From positions 1 to 64,000 of the forward strand of contig CANGIF010000001.1 in assembly GCA_947453885.1 (NCBI GenBank): 64,000 nt of DNA, written 5' to 3'. Under the pieces are notes generated by a model. It worked only from the letters and a program-made list of their open reading frames with translations, was not told the DNA's origin and made no database searches. The position numbers and the translations under genes are program-made. Source of the stretch: Flavobacteriaceae bacterium. GTDB taxonomy: Bacteria > Bacteroidota > Bacteroidia > Flavobacteriales > Flavobacteriaceae. Of the stretch, positions 47,126-56,200 are shown in pieces (positions within the stretch are counted from its first letter, which is position 1; every line of letters begins with the position of its first letter).

Positions 47126-48673
47126 ATGAAAAAAAAGATTAAAGATATTTATAAATCGAGTTCAGCAAACAGAACAGCAATAAACACAGTAATTATTTAT
47201 TTACAGCGTTTTTTTGCTGCAGGTTTATCATTAATTACTACACCTATAATTCTTAATTCTTTAGGGGTAAAAGACTATGGATTATATACTTTAACAATTG
47301 GACTTGTAGGAATGTTATCTTTTTTAAACTGGTCTTTGTCTTCATCAACTCAAAGATATATTGCTTTTGCAATTGGTGAGAAAAATGATGAAAATTTAAA
47401 AAAAATATTTTCAACTTCTTTGGTGATTCATTTTTTTTATGGATTATTATTACTAATTGTAATTAGTGCAATAGGATGTTTTTTCGTAGATCAAGTATTA
47501 AACATTCCAACAAATCGATTTCAAGATGCAAAAAATGTACTCTATGTAGTTTCAGGAATTACATTTGTTAACATTGTTTCTATACCTTTTTTAGGTGTTT
47601 TGCGTGCTAATGAAAATTTTATAGCAATTTCATTATTAGGTATAGCTGAATCACTTTTAAAGTTAGGAATTGCAATAACAATGTTTTTTTTAACAGACAG
47701 TAAATTAATTATTTATGCTTTTTTACTATTGTTTATTACATTTATTGTATTTGTTATTAATTATATAATTGTTAAAAATAATTATAAAAAAATTGAAATT
47801 AATTTTAAATTTTACGACACCCATTTAGTTAAAGAAATGATGTCATTTTTTAGTTGGAGTTTACTAGGAGCAGTCGCAATAATGAGTCGTAATGAGGGTG
47901 TTCAAGTACTTATTAATATGTTTTTTGGCGTTGTTAAAAATGCAGCTTATGGAATTGCAATGCAGGTAAGTGCTGCTATGTCTATATTATCTCAAGGAAT
48001 AATAGGTTCTATTAGTCCTCAAATAATTAAAAGTGCTGGAGCTGGAGAAATTAGTAAAATGATTTTCTTAATGCGTACCATGTCAAAATTTGCTACTTTT
48101 TCAATCTCATTAGTAGCAATTCCATTGTTTTTTGAATGTCCATCTATTTTAAAGTTTTGGTTGAAAAATGTACCTGATGGAACTATAATTTATATACGAT
48201 TTATTATTATATTTGGGCAAGTTATGCTTTTATCTGCTGGTATTCAAACTGTTTTCGATGCACTAGGAAAAGTAAAATTATATAACATATGGGTAAGCAT
48301 AATATTAATGTTAAATTTACCTATTTCCTATTTGTTATTTAAATTAAATTATCCAAGCTATTCTATAATTTTGGTTGGTATTTTGTTAGAATTAGCTTCA
48401 TTAAATGTAAGGTTAATATTGTTAAAGAAAAATGTTGAATTTTCTATAAAAGAATTTTATTATGATACTTTAATTAGAGTATTTTTACCAACAATTTTTA
48501 TGGGAACTATAATATATTTATTAGGATTGTTACATTTAGGTGTTTTTATAGAGATTGTATTGGCTTTTTTATTAAATTTACTATTATATCCAATAATTAT
48601 ATATAAATTCTCTCTAGAAGGTAAGCAAAAAGAATTATTAGATGGAATGCTAAATAAAATTTTTAAAAAATAA
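47126..48673 (+). CDS. Wzx-type polysaccharide flippase
   Basis: ATG 47126 is preferred over an in-frame TTG at 47111. The 515-residue protein has about 12-14 membrane segments and the oligosaccharide flippase pattern near the N-terminus (LSLITTPIILNSLGVKDYGLYTL). It would flip undecaprenyl-linked repeat units to the periplasmic face. Along with the EpsG/Wzy-like polymerase and Wza/Wzc homologues it defines a Wzx/Wzy-dependent pathway. Confidence 0.9.
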   Translation: MKKKIKDIYKSSSANRTAINTVIIYLQRFFAAGLSLITTPIILNSLGVKDYGLYTLTIGLVGMLSFLNWSLSSSTQRYIAFAIGEKNDENLKKIFSTSLVIHFFYGLLLLIVISAIGCFFVDQVLNIPTNRFQDAKNVLYVVSGITFVNIVSIPFLGVLRANENFIAISLLGIAESLLKLGIAITMFFLTDSKLIIYAFLLLFITFIVFVINYIIVKNNYKKIEINFKFYDTHLVKEMMSFFSWSLLGAVAIMSRNEGVQVLINMFFGVVKNAAYGIAMQVSAAMSILSQGIIGSISPQIIKSAGAGEISKMIFLMRTMSKFATFSISLVAIPLFFECPSILKFWLKNVPDGTIIYIRFIIIFGQVMLLSAGIQTVFDALGKVKLYNIWVSIILMLNLPISYLLFKLNYPSYSIILVGILLELASLNVRLILLKKNVEFSIKEFYYDTLIRVFLPTIFMGTIIYLLGLLHLGVFIEIVLAFLLNLLLYPIIIYKFSLEGKQKELLDGMLNKIFKK

Positions 48674-48676
48674 AAA

Positions 48677-49738
48677 ATGAAAGAAAAAATAGGATATTTA
48701 ATTCATACAGAATATCATTTGTTATTATCAATTGATGACGCACAAAAAAAATATTCAGATAGTTCAAAATATGAAGTATGCTTTATTTTAATACGTTATA
48801 TTCAATTTAATCGTCTAAAACAAGATTTAAATATAGAAACACTTCCATTTGAAGTTATAATAATGGATTTTGATTTGAATTTAAACTTAAAACTAAGTAA
48901 AGAAGAAAAAAACAATCTTGATAATTTGTTAGAAATTAACTTTTCAAGTTTTATTTTCTTCCAAGAACAAGATCCGCTAGTAATTATTATGATCAATAAA
49001 TATGTAGAAAATAACACTAATATATATTTATATCAGGACGGATTAAAACCGTATGTAATGAATTCAATGAAATTTTCGGTTGGATTAGTTTTACATGATA
49101 TTAAGCAAAATTTTTGGATAAAAAAGAATGGTTATCCTGTAAAGAATTATTTTTCATTTATAAATTGTAAAAAATATGCGCAATTAAGAGGAATTGATAA
49201 ACTTTTTTTGACCTTTCCTGAAGCTTATGATAATTGGAATAAATTAAAATTAGAAAAATTAACTCCCGCTTTTAATGAAAAATTTACAGATATATTAAAA
49301 AGAGTTTTTGAATGGAAAGATTCTTTGTTAGTTGAAAAAGAAAGAGTTATTTTCTTTATGAATCAACCAATGCATGATGATGGTTCTTTTGAAATTAGTG
49401 TTTTAAAAAAATTAATGGAGAAATATCCCAAAAGTAAAATTTATATTAAATATCACCCATTAACATCTCCAATAAAAATAAATAAATATAAAGAGTTAGA
49501 TAATGTTGTTATTATAGATTCAAAGATTCCTGCTGAATTATTTATTAGTCAATTAAACAATTCAATAATTCTATCAATATGTTCAACATCTATGTTTATT
49601 AATAATGAGAATTGTAAATTTTATTGGTTTCATGAAATTAAAGAAAACAATAATATTGCACGTTTAAAAAGATATAATCTTATTAATCCAACTAAACATA
49701 TTATTTCAGTTAAAAGTACGGATGAAATCATATTTTAA
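48677..49738 (+). CDS. putative sialyltransferase-like (nonulosonyl) glycosyltransferase
   Basis: The 353-residue protein has no membrane segment. It shows the three short motifs shared by bacterial sialyltransferases of the GT52/polysialyltransferase type: an acidic-Gly motif (LYQDGLKPY, about residues 116-124), an HP motif (YIKYHPLTSP, about 257-266) and a Ser/Thr motif (SICSTSMF). With CMP-nonulosonate genes next door, transfer of a nonulosonic acid onto the repeat unit is the best guess. The family assignment is inferred from short motifs only. Confidence 0.5.
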   Translation: MKEKIGYLIHTEYHLLLSIDDAQKKYSDSSKYEVCFILIRYIQFNRLKQDLNIETLPFEVIIMDFDLNLNLKLSKEEKNNLDNLLEINFSSFIFFQEQDPLVIIMINKYVENNTNIYLYQDGLKPYVMNSMKFSVGLVLHDIKQNFWIKKNGYPVKNYFSFINCKKYAQLRGIDKLFLTFPEAYDNWNKLKLEKLTPAFNEKFTDILKRVFEWKDSLLVEKERVIFFMNQPMHDDGSFEISVLKKLMEKYPKSKIYIKYHPLTSPIKINKYKELDNVVIIDSKIPAELFISQLNNSIILSICSTSMFINNENCKFYWFHEIKENNNIARLKRYNLINPTKHIISVKSTDEIIF

Positions 49739-49741
49739 TAT

Positions 49742-50998
49742 ATGAACACATTAGAAAACGGGAAAAGCAATAAACTTTTTATGTGGATAATTTTTTTAAT
49801 TTATCCACTTGGAGCGTTGATTTTAGGAATTAAAAATTTTCAATACAAAGAATATAGAATTTTTATACTACTTTTTTTTGTATTATTTGGATATACCTTT
49901 ATAGTTATTCCTGATTCTGATGGAGAAAGAAATGTACAAGAATTTATTTCAACAAAAGATTATAATATTCAAAAATATATAGATGATATAAAATCAGTTA
50001 ATAAAGGAACATCAGATAATAAAGATTATTATGTAATTACAGTAAAGTTTATAACATTTTTTTTATCAAGCAATTATAAAATTTTTCTATTAATTCTTTC
50101 TTTTTTTTATTTTTCAGTAGTACTAAAATTTATTGGATTTGTATGGGATATTGTTATTTTTAGAAACAAAGACAGCTTAATTTATTTGATTGGTCTTTGT
50201 TTCGTGATAAATCTATCAGCAGGTGTAAGTGGGGTTCGATTTCCAATGGCTTTTTGGGTTTTCTCATATGGAGCAATTAATTTAATAGTAAAAAATAATT
50301 ATAAATATCTATTTATTGCAGCTCTATCTGTTTTAATTCATTTCTCTTTAGGGTTTTCATTTGTTTTTTTAATTTTATTTTATTTATCTAGATACACTAG
50401 TAATTTATCGTTATTATTAATTTTATTAACTTTGACTTTTGTAGTTACACTAGCATTTCCTGCATTAGTTTCTGCAAATTTAAATATTTTTGGAGGCGGA
50501 CTAGAGGAAAAAATTAATAGTTATACAAATGAAGATTATATCGAAAATAGAGAAGATCATCTCGATGAAGTAAATTGGTATGTCAAATTTAATTTTTTCT
50601 CGTATTATTATTTTACCGTGATTGCAATTTTATTAACAAAAATTAAAAAGTTTAAAATTAATTCTGATTTAATTGGGGATAGACTTTTTGCATTTTCTAT
50701 TTTCTTGATAATTGAAGCTACCTTAACTTCTAGTTTCCTAGATTCTATAAGTAATAGATATATTATGTTTGTAAATTTATTTGGTTTGGTCTATCTATAT
50801 TATATAACTTGTTTAAATGTAGGAAATAAATTTCTTAAATTTCTTAGAGTGGTTTTTATTCCAATATTAGTTATTAATATTCTTGTAAAATTAAGATCAG
50901 ATTTTTATACTATTAGTCCCGTTTTAGTTTTTGGGAATGCAATATTAGTTTTTATTTATGATGCAACAATTTCTGTTCAAGATTATCTATTAGGTTAA
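49742..50998 (+). CDS. EpsG/Wzy-like polysaccharide polymerase
   Basis: The 418-residue protein has about 10-12 membrane segments and the EpsG-type pattern: DSDGERNVQEF in an early outside loop, then SAGVSGVRFPMAFWV and LIHFSLGFSFVF. Such proteins join repeat units on the periplasmic face. It follows the transferase by three bases and sits near the flippase, which fits the role. Sequence conservation in this group is low, so the call rests on topology and context. Confidence 0.72.
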   Translation: MNTLENGKSNKLFMWIIFLIYPLGALILGIKNFQYKEYRIFILLFFVLFGYTFIVIPDSDGERNVQEFISTKDYNIQKYIDDIKSVNKGTSDNKDYYVITVKFITFFLSSNYKIFLLILSFFYFSVVLKFIGFVWDIVIFRNKDSLIYLIGLCFVINLSAGVSGVRFPMAFWVFSYGAINLIVKNNYKYLFIAALSVLIHFSLGFSFVFLILFYLSRYTSNLSLLLILLTLTFVVTLAFPALVSANLNIFGGGLEEKINSYTNEDYIENREDHLDEVNWYVKFNFFSYYYFTVIAILLTKIKKFKINSDLIGDRLFAFSIFLIIEATLTSSFLDSISNRYIMFVNLFGLVYLYYITCLNVGNKFLKFLRVVFIPILVINILVKLRSDFYTISPVLVFGNAILVFIYDATISVQDYLLG

Positions 50999-51020
50999 AT
51001 AATATAATAAAAATATTTAT

Positions 51021-52151
51021 ATGAATGTAAGAAAAATTTTAACTAAAAATTACATTAATTTTAGAGGTTGGAGTACAAATAAAAAATTTATTCTAATTGA
51101 ATCAGATGATTGGGGAGCAATTCGAATGCCATCCAAAGCAGTTTACGATGAATTGTTATCTAAAGGAGTTCCTGTTGATAGAAATTATTTTACAAAATAT
51201 GATTGTCTAGAATCTAATCAAGATTTAGAACAGCTTTTTCATGTTTTGTCTTCTTTTAAGGATAGAAAGGGAAATCATCCTGTGATAACTGCAAATGCTT
51301 TAATTGCAAATCCAGATTTTGAAAAAGTAGAAGCGTCAAAGTTTAGTGAGTATCATTATGAATTGGTTTCAGAAACATACAATAGATATGAAAACAATTC
51401 AAAAACATTGCAAAATTGGAAAGATAATGGTATTGCAAAAAGAATGCTATGGCCTCAATTTCACGGTAGAGAACACTTAAATCCAAAGGAATGGTTAAAA
51501 ACTTTAAATGCAAATGTTGAACAAGAAAAAATCGGATTTGAAAATAGAGCAATTCTAGGTATAGGAAACAAGCTATCATCAAAACGGAGTAATGAATATA
51601 TGGCCGCTTTCGAGTTTGAAGATGAAATAGAAATGAATCAAATACATCAAATAACAAAGGAAGGTTTGGAATTATTTGAGCAATTTTTTGGCTTTAAATC
51701 AAAATCGTTTGTTGCATCTTGTTCCATAAGAAGTGATAAATTGGATAAAGTACTTTCAGAAAATGGTGTTATGTATCATCAACTAGGACAACATTTAGAA
51801 CCAATTGGTGAAGGAAAATGCAAATTAGTTAATAGATTTTGGGGAGATACAAATCAATATGGTCAAATTTATTGGCGAAGAAATGCAACATTTGAACCAA
51901 GTAGAGATCCTTCATTTGATTGGGTTAATAGTTGTATGGCAGAAATTAAAATTGCATTTAGATGGGGTAAACCAGCTGTAATTAATTCTCATAGAGTTAA
52001 TTATATTGGATCAATCTTTGAAGAAAATCGTGAAAATGGATTGAAATTATTACAAAATCTACTTCAGGCAATAGTAAAAGAATGGCCTGAAGTAGAATTT
52101 ATTTCAAGTGATCAATTAGGCGATTTTATGTCTGAATCAATTAACAAATAG
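51021..52151 (+). CDS. NodB-like polysaccharide (de)acetylase-family protein, copy 1
   Basis: The 376-residue protein has no signal peptide. It begins with a strand ending in ESDDWG (Asp29, Asp30) and has FHGREH later (His148, His152), which together resemble the Asp-His-His metal site of NodB deacetylases (DD ... HxxxH). A third conserved segment, NSHRVNYIGS, lies near the C-terminus. It differs from textbook NodB proteins in having no obvious TFDDG motif and about 150 extra residues. It and the next gene are tandem paralogues four bases apart. Removal of an acetyl group, or another metal-dependent change to the sugar, is inference. Confidence 0.6.
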   Translation: MNVRKILTKNYINFRGWSTNKKFILIESDDWGAIRMPSKAVYDELLSKGVPVDRNYFTKYDCLESNQDLEQLFHVLSSFKDRKGNHPVITANALIANPDFEKVEASKFSEYHYELVSETYNRYENNSKTLQNWKDNGIAKRMLWPQFHGREHLNPKEWLKTLNANVEQEKIGFENRAILGIGNKLSSKRSNEYMAAFEFEDEIEMNQIHQITKEGLELFEQFFGFKSKSFVASCSIRSDKLDKVLSENGVMYHQLGQHLEPIGEGKCKLVNRFWGDTNQYGQIYWRRNATFEPSRDPSFDWVNSCMAEIKIAFRWGKPAVINSHRVNYIGSIFEENRENGLKLLQNLLQAIVKEWPEVEFISSDQLGDFMSESINK

Positions 52152-52155
52152 TTTC

Positions 52156-53265
52156 ATGCTAGAAGCAATAAAAAAAAATATTATTAACATACCAGGCAAA
52201 ACTATTAATAACAAAATTGTAGTATTTGAATCTGATGATTGGGGAAGTATTCGAATTCCAAATAAACAAGTTTATAATGATTTATTAAACAAAAATCTAA
52301 TCACATTAAACGATCCTTTTTCGACTTTTGATTGTCTTGAAAATGATGAAGATTTAGATTTATTATTTAATGTTTTGAGTAAATTTAAAGATATTAATGG
52401 GAATTCACCAATATTTACAGGAAATACAGTTGTTGGAAATCCTGATTTTAAAAAAATAAAAGAAAATAGTTTTTCATGTTATTACAACGAAAATTTTATA
52501 GACACATATAAAAATCATGCTAATTGTGAAAACGCATTTAATATTACGAGTAAAGCAATTGAAGAGAAACTTTTTTTTCCTCAATTTCATGCTAAAGAAC
52601 ACCTAAATGTATCACAATGGTTGGGATTATTAAAAAACAATGACATTAATTTTAAATACGCATTTGATTTAAATTGTTTCGCGATTGATTATAAATCAAT
52701 AGATAATAGAAGAGCAAATTTGATGGCTACTTATGATTATCATTCTGATAATGAGTTAAATGAAATAAATAAAAGTATTAAAGAAGGATTGAAATATTTT
52801 GAATCAATATTTAAAATGCATTCTAGAACTACAATTGCACCTTGTTACGTGTGGGATTCAAAAATAGAATCAATTTTTTTAGAAAACAATGTTTTTTGTT
52901 TTCAAGGGTCAAGATTTCAGAATGTTCCTTTGCCGAATACAAATAATTTCAAAAAAATATTCCATTATAATGGAGATAAAAACAAAAATAAGCAAACCTA
53001 TCTTTCAAGAAATGCATTATTTGAGCCTTCATTAAATCAAAATATTGATTGGGTAGATAAATGTATGGAAAGTATTTCAATCGCTTTTAAATGGGGAAAA
53101 CCTGCTGTTATTGGAACTCATAGGATTAATTTTATGGGTTCATTAGTCCGAGAAAACAGAGAAAATGGTCTAAAGAAATTGGATAAATTATTAAAAGCTA
53201 TAACTTCTAAATGGCCTGAGGTTCAATTTAAAACATCTGAAGAGTTGTTTGATATTGTAAAATAA
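52156..53265 (+). CDS. NodB-like polysaccharide (de)acetylase-family protein, copy 2
   Basis: The 369-residue protein is a diverged tandem copy of the previous one. It keeps ESDDWGSIRIP (Asp27, Asp28), FHAKEHLN (His145, His149) and GTHRINFMGS, with the same spacing and length. All putative metal ligands are kept in both copies, so neither looks dead, and the two may act on different sugars of the repeat unit. No export signal is visible, so the substrate may be a nucleotide sugar or lipid-linked sugar on the cytoplasmic side. Confidence 0.6.
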   Translation: MLEAIKKNIINIPGKTINNKIVVFESDDWGSIRIPNKQVYNDLLNKNLITLNDPFSTFDCLENDEDLDLLFNVLSKFKDINGNSPIFTGNTVVGNPDFKKIKENSFSCYYNENFIDTYKNHANCENAFNITSKAIEEKLFFPQFHAKEHLNVSQWLGLLKNNDINFKYAFDLNCFAIDYKSIDNRRANLMATYDYHSDNELNEINKSIKEGLKYFESIFKMHSRTTIAPCYVWDSKIESIFLENNVFCFQGSRFQNVPLPNTNNFKKIFHYNGDKNKNKQTYLSRNALFEPSLNQNIDWVDKCMESISIAFKWGKPAVIGTHRINFMGSLVRENRENGLKKLDKLLKAITSKWPEVQFKTSEELFDIVK

Positions 53266-53291
53266 TTGTAAAAATTTGAAAAGTTGAATGT

Positions 53292-53327
53292 AAAATACTT
53301 TTTTTAAACTCTAAAAAAAGTATTTTT
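53292..53327. repeat. AT-rich hairpin between the NodB-like pair and the aminotransferase gene
   Basis: AAAATACTTTTTTTA (53292-53306) pairs with TAAAAAAAGTATTTT (53312-53326) around a five-base loop. It occupies the 110-base gap before the aminotransferase gene. The T run after it is short, so it may weaken or pause transcription or protect an RNA end rather than end it. Confidence 0.75.
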
Positions 53328-53375
53328 ACAAATTGAATTATAAATAGATTTTTTTTTAAAATTAAAATAATATAA

Positions 53376-54557
53376 ATGAAAAAGTTAACAATCGAGGAAA
53401 ATGTTTTTTTAGATAAATTTAATGAATTAAAAGCTTTAAGTGGAAGTCATTCTCCAAGTATTATCACTTTAATGGAAGATTTAGGTTCTCGAGCTATGGA
53501 AGTTGATGCTTGTTTTTTATCTAATCCATATGCAACTCAATTATTTATTGAGTTTTTCGAAAAAGAGCTTGTTTCTACTGGTAAATTGCATAATTTAATT
53601 GAAGCATATCCTCCACAAAATAAAGAAATAGCACATTATTTAGAAAAAGCTATTAAAATACCATCTAAAAATATATTTATCGGAAATGGAGCTATAGAAA
53701 TTATTCAAGCAGTAATTCATAATTTTGTTAAAGGTAAAATTGTTGTTAACATACCTACTTTTTCTTCCTATTATGAATATGTAAAAAATGAAGAAGATGT
53801 TTTGTTTTATCAACTATCTAAAGAAAACAACTATACAATTGACATTGAACATTATGTTGATTTTGTTACAAAGAATAGACCTAATAGTGTAGTTCTAATT
53901 AACCCAAATAATCCAAATGGGGATTATATCGCCAAAAATACTTTAAAAGAATTATTGGATAGAATTAATTTTGTTGAAAATATAATTCTTGACGAAAGTT
54001 TTATACATTTTGCATATGAGAATGTTGAACTTTCTATGGTAGCTACTTATGAATTATTAAAAGAATATCCAAATTTGATAATTATTAAAAGTATGTCTAA
54101 AGATTTTGGAATAGCCGGTTTAAGAGCAGGATATGGAATAATGAGTGAAGATAAAGTTTCTCAGCTTATAAAAACAGGATATCTTTGGAATGTTTCTGGC
54201 TTAACGGATTATTTCTTCAAACTTTATTCTAGAGAAGATTTTCAAAAAAAATATGAGTTAGTAAGAAAGAAATATATTATGAATACTTTAATGTTTACTA
54301 ATGAATTAAATAGTATACCAAACATTAAAGTATATCCATCAAAGGCAAATTTTGCATTAGTAGAGTTATTAGACGGAACAAAAGCTAGAGATATGATGAT
54401 AAAATTACTGTTTACCTATGGTGTTTATGTTCGGGAATGCTCAGATAAAATTGGTTTAGAAGGTGAATTCTTGAGAATTGCATCACGTTCATTTGAAGAA
54501 AATATCGTTATTTTAGATGCTTTAAAAACAATATATTCTGTAGATGAAGAGCTATAG
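53376..54557 (+). CDS. class I/II PLP aminotransferase (histidinol-phosphate aminotransferase-like)
   Basis: The 393-residue fold type I aminotransferase has NPNNPNG for PLP contact, ILDESFIHF with the pyridine-nitrogen Asp, and the Schiff-base lysine in SMSKDFGIAGLRAGY (Lys242). It is HisC-like, not the DegT type that makes amino sugars (PseC/LegC). HisC-like enzymes in Campylobacter capsule loci make small amine phosphates such as serinol phosphate from dihydroxyacetone phosphate. The gene overlaps the HAD phosphatase gene by 14 bases, which fits a transamination-then-dephosphorylation pathway. Substrate is inference. Confidence 0.82.
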   Translation: MKKLTIEENVFLDKFNELKALSGSHSPSIITLMEDLGSRAMEVDACFLSNPYATQLFIEFFEKELVSTGKLHNLIEAYPPQNKEIAHYLEKAIKIPSKNIFIGNGAIEIIQAVIHNFVKGKIVVNIPTFSSYYEYVKNEEDVLFYQLSKENNYTIDIEHYVDFVTKNRPNSVVLINPNNPNGDYIAKNTLKELLDRINFVENIILDESFIHFAYENVELSMVATYELLKEYPNLIIIKSMSKDFGIAGLRAGYGIMSEDKVSQLIKTGYLWNVSGLTDYFFKLYSREDFQKKYELVRKKYIMNTLMFTNELNSIPNIKVYPSKANFALVELLDGTKARDMMIKLLFTYGVYVRECSDKIGLEGEFLRIASRSFEENIVILDALKTIYSVDEEL

Positions 54558-55224
54558 TAAAACGTTAGTTATATTTGATTTTTGTGAAACATTAATTAAT
54601 TTTCAAACAGCCGATAGATTTATTGATTTTATCATTAAAAATGAAAGTTATAAGAAACACAAATGGGTAGCTAACCTAGATTCTTTTTTGCGAAAATCAA
54701 AATTATTGTCTTTATTTAATAAGTTTAATAAAGATTATAATCTTTCAAAGCGTTTGAAATTAGCTCAATTAAAAGGGATTTCAAAAGAAATAGTAGATAG
54801 AAATGCCTTAGATTATTATGAATCAATTATAATTAAAAATCCAATTCGTGAAGTTTATGATAAACTTAAATTTCACCAAGAAAATAATGATGTAATTATA
54901 ATAATATCTGGAGGATATTTACCTTATGTAAAGGTTTTTTCAGAAAAGAATAATATTGATTTTTATTATGCTACAGAATTTGAATACAAAGATGGTTTGG
55001 TAACTGGTAATTTTTCAGGAAAAGACTGTATGAATATACAAAAAATTGCTGTTCTTGAAAAATGTATAAAAGAAAATAATATTGATTTCAATTATTCCAT
55101 ATCATATAGTGATAGTATTACTGATTTACCACTTTTAAAGTGGACTAACGAAGGGTATGTAATATCAAAAGATAAAACGCAGAATTGGTCAAAAGAAAAT
55201 AGTTTATTTGAAATAATAATATAA
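54544..55224 (+). CDS. HAD-IB family phosphatase (SerB-like)
   Basis: The 226-residue protein has HAD motif I as DFCET (Asp12, Cys14, Thr16), motif II in IIISGGYL and motif IV in SYSDSITDLPLL. The second aspartate of the usual DxDxT is a cysteine here, so the normal general acid/base is missing or replaced. Family members of subclass IB include phosphoserine phosphatase and small amine-phosphate phosphatases. It overlaps both neighbours (14 bases and one base), so it is tightly tied to the aminotransferase and the ATP-grasp protein. Confidence 0.82.
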   Translation: MKSYSKTLVIFDFCETLINFQTADRFIDFIIKNESYKKHKWVANLDSFLRKSKLLSLFNKFNKDYNLSKRLKLAQLKGISKEIVDRNALDYYESIIIKNPIREVYDKLKFHQENNDVIIIISGGYLPYVKVFSEKNNIDFYYATEFEYKDGLVTGNFSGKDCMNIQKIAVLEKCIKENNIDFNYSISYSDSITDLPLLKWTNEGYVISKDKTQNWSKENSLFEIII

Positions 55225-56156
55225 TGAAATCACTATTTAATAAATTAAAATACAATTCATTAATTGGATTAAAAGTCTATATGAGTTTGAGAAAATTTTA
55301 TATTTTTTTTAAATTTAGATTATTTAATGATGAGTACTACATTAAAAAAAATTTTTTCAAAAATCATAATTATAAATTTGATTTAAAGAATCCTAAAACT
55401 TTGAATGAAAAAATATTATGGTTAAAACTTAACGATAGAGGAAACCCATTTTACACAGTTTGTGCTGATAAATTTGCTGTAAGAGAATATTTAACAAAAG
55501 AATTTGGATCAGAATTTTTGATTCCTTTAGAATTTGAAACAACGGATGTATCAAAAATTAATCCAGATAATTTACCTGATTATCCATTTATAATTAAAAC
55601 CAATCATGATTCTGCTCATTATTATATAGTTAAAGATAAATCAAATGTTAATTGGAAGAAAATTCAAACAGATTTAAAAATCTGGATGAATGAAAACTAT
55701 TATTATGTTGAGAAAGAATGGCAATATAAAAACATAAAACCCAGAGTTATTGTTGAAAAATTATTAGAATGTTCCAACGGTAAAATTCCAAATGATTATA
55801 AACTAAATTGTATTAATGGAAAAGTAGAATTTATATATGTTTCCGTTGATAGAGAAGTAACCAATAAAAGAAATATTTACAGTAGAGATTGGAAACCTTT
55901 ACACTTTACTTGGGCCAAACCTGGAAAAGATATAACTAAGTTAAGAGGTCCAGAAATTGAACCACCATTAAGTATAAATAAAATGATTGAAATTGCTGAA
56001 AAAATAGCAGAAAAATTCAGTTATGTTAGGGTTGATTTTTATGATGTTGATGGGAAATTATATTTTGGTGAAATTACACTTCATCATGGTGGCGGTTATG
56101 ATATTATGACTCCATTTGAAAAAGATGAGTATTATGGAAATTTACTTAAATTGTAA
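55224..56156 (+). CDS. TupA-like ATP-grasp protein
   Basis: The 310-residue protein resembles the TupA-like ATP-grasp family: KTLNEKILWLKLND near residue 60, CADKFAVREY, PFIIKTNHDSA, KPRVIVEKLL, DYKLNCINGKVEFI and late metal-ligand residues in YVRVDFYDVDGKLYFGEITLHHGGGY. ATP-grasp enzymes activate a carboxylate as an acyl phosphate and couple it to an amine or other nucleophile. TupA of Bacillus takes part in making teichuronopeptide, a polymer of glucuronate and amino acids. Here the natural role would be to amide-link the amine made by the upstream pair to a uronic acid. That last step is inference. Confidence 0.75.
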   Translation: MKSLFNKLKYNSLIGLKVYMSLRKFYIFFKFRLFNDEYYIKKNFFKNHNYKFDLKNPKTLNEKILWLKLNDRGNPFYTVCADKFAVREYLTKEFGSEFLIPLEFETTDVSKINPDNLPDYPFIIKTNHDSAHYYIVKDKSNVNWKKIQTDLKIWMNENYYYVEKEWQYKNIKPRVIVEKLLECSNGKIPNDYKLNCINGKVEFIYVSVDREVTNKRNIYSRDWKPLHFTWAKPGKDITKLRGPEIEPPLSINKMIEIAEKIAEKFSYVRVDFYDVDGKLYFGEITLHHGGGYDIMTPFEKDEYYGNLLKL

Positions 56157-56200
56157 ATATTTTTAATTTATAAATATATCAAATAAATAATCAATTATAT

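Noticed and set aside
53376..54557. Aminotransferase considered as the missing PseC/LegC of the nonulosonate module
   Set aside because: It is of the HisC-like class I/II type, whereas PseC and LegC are DegT-type sugar aminotransferases.
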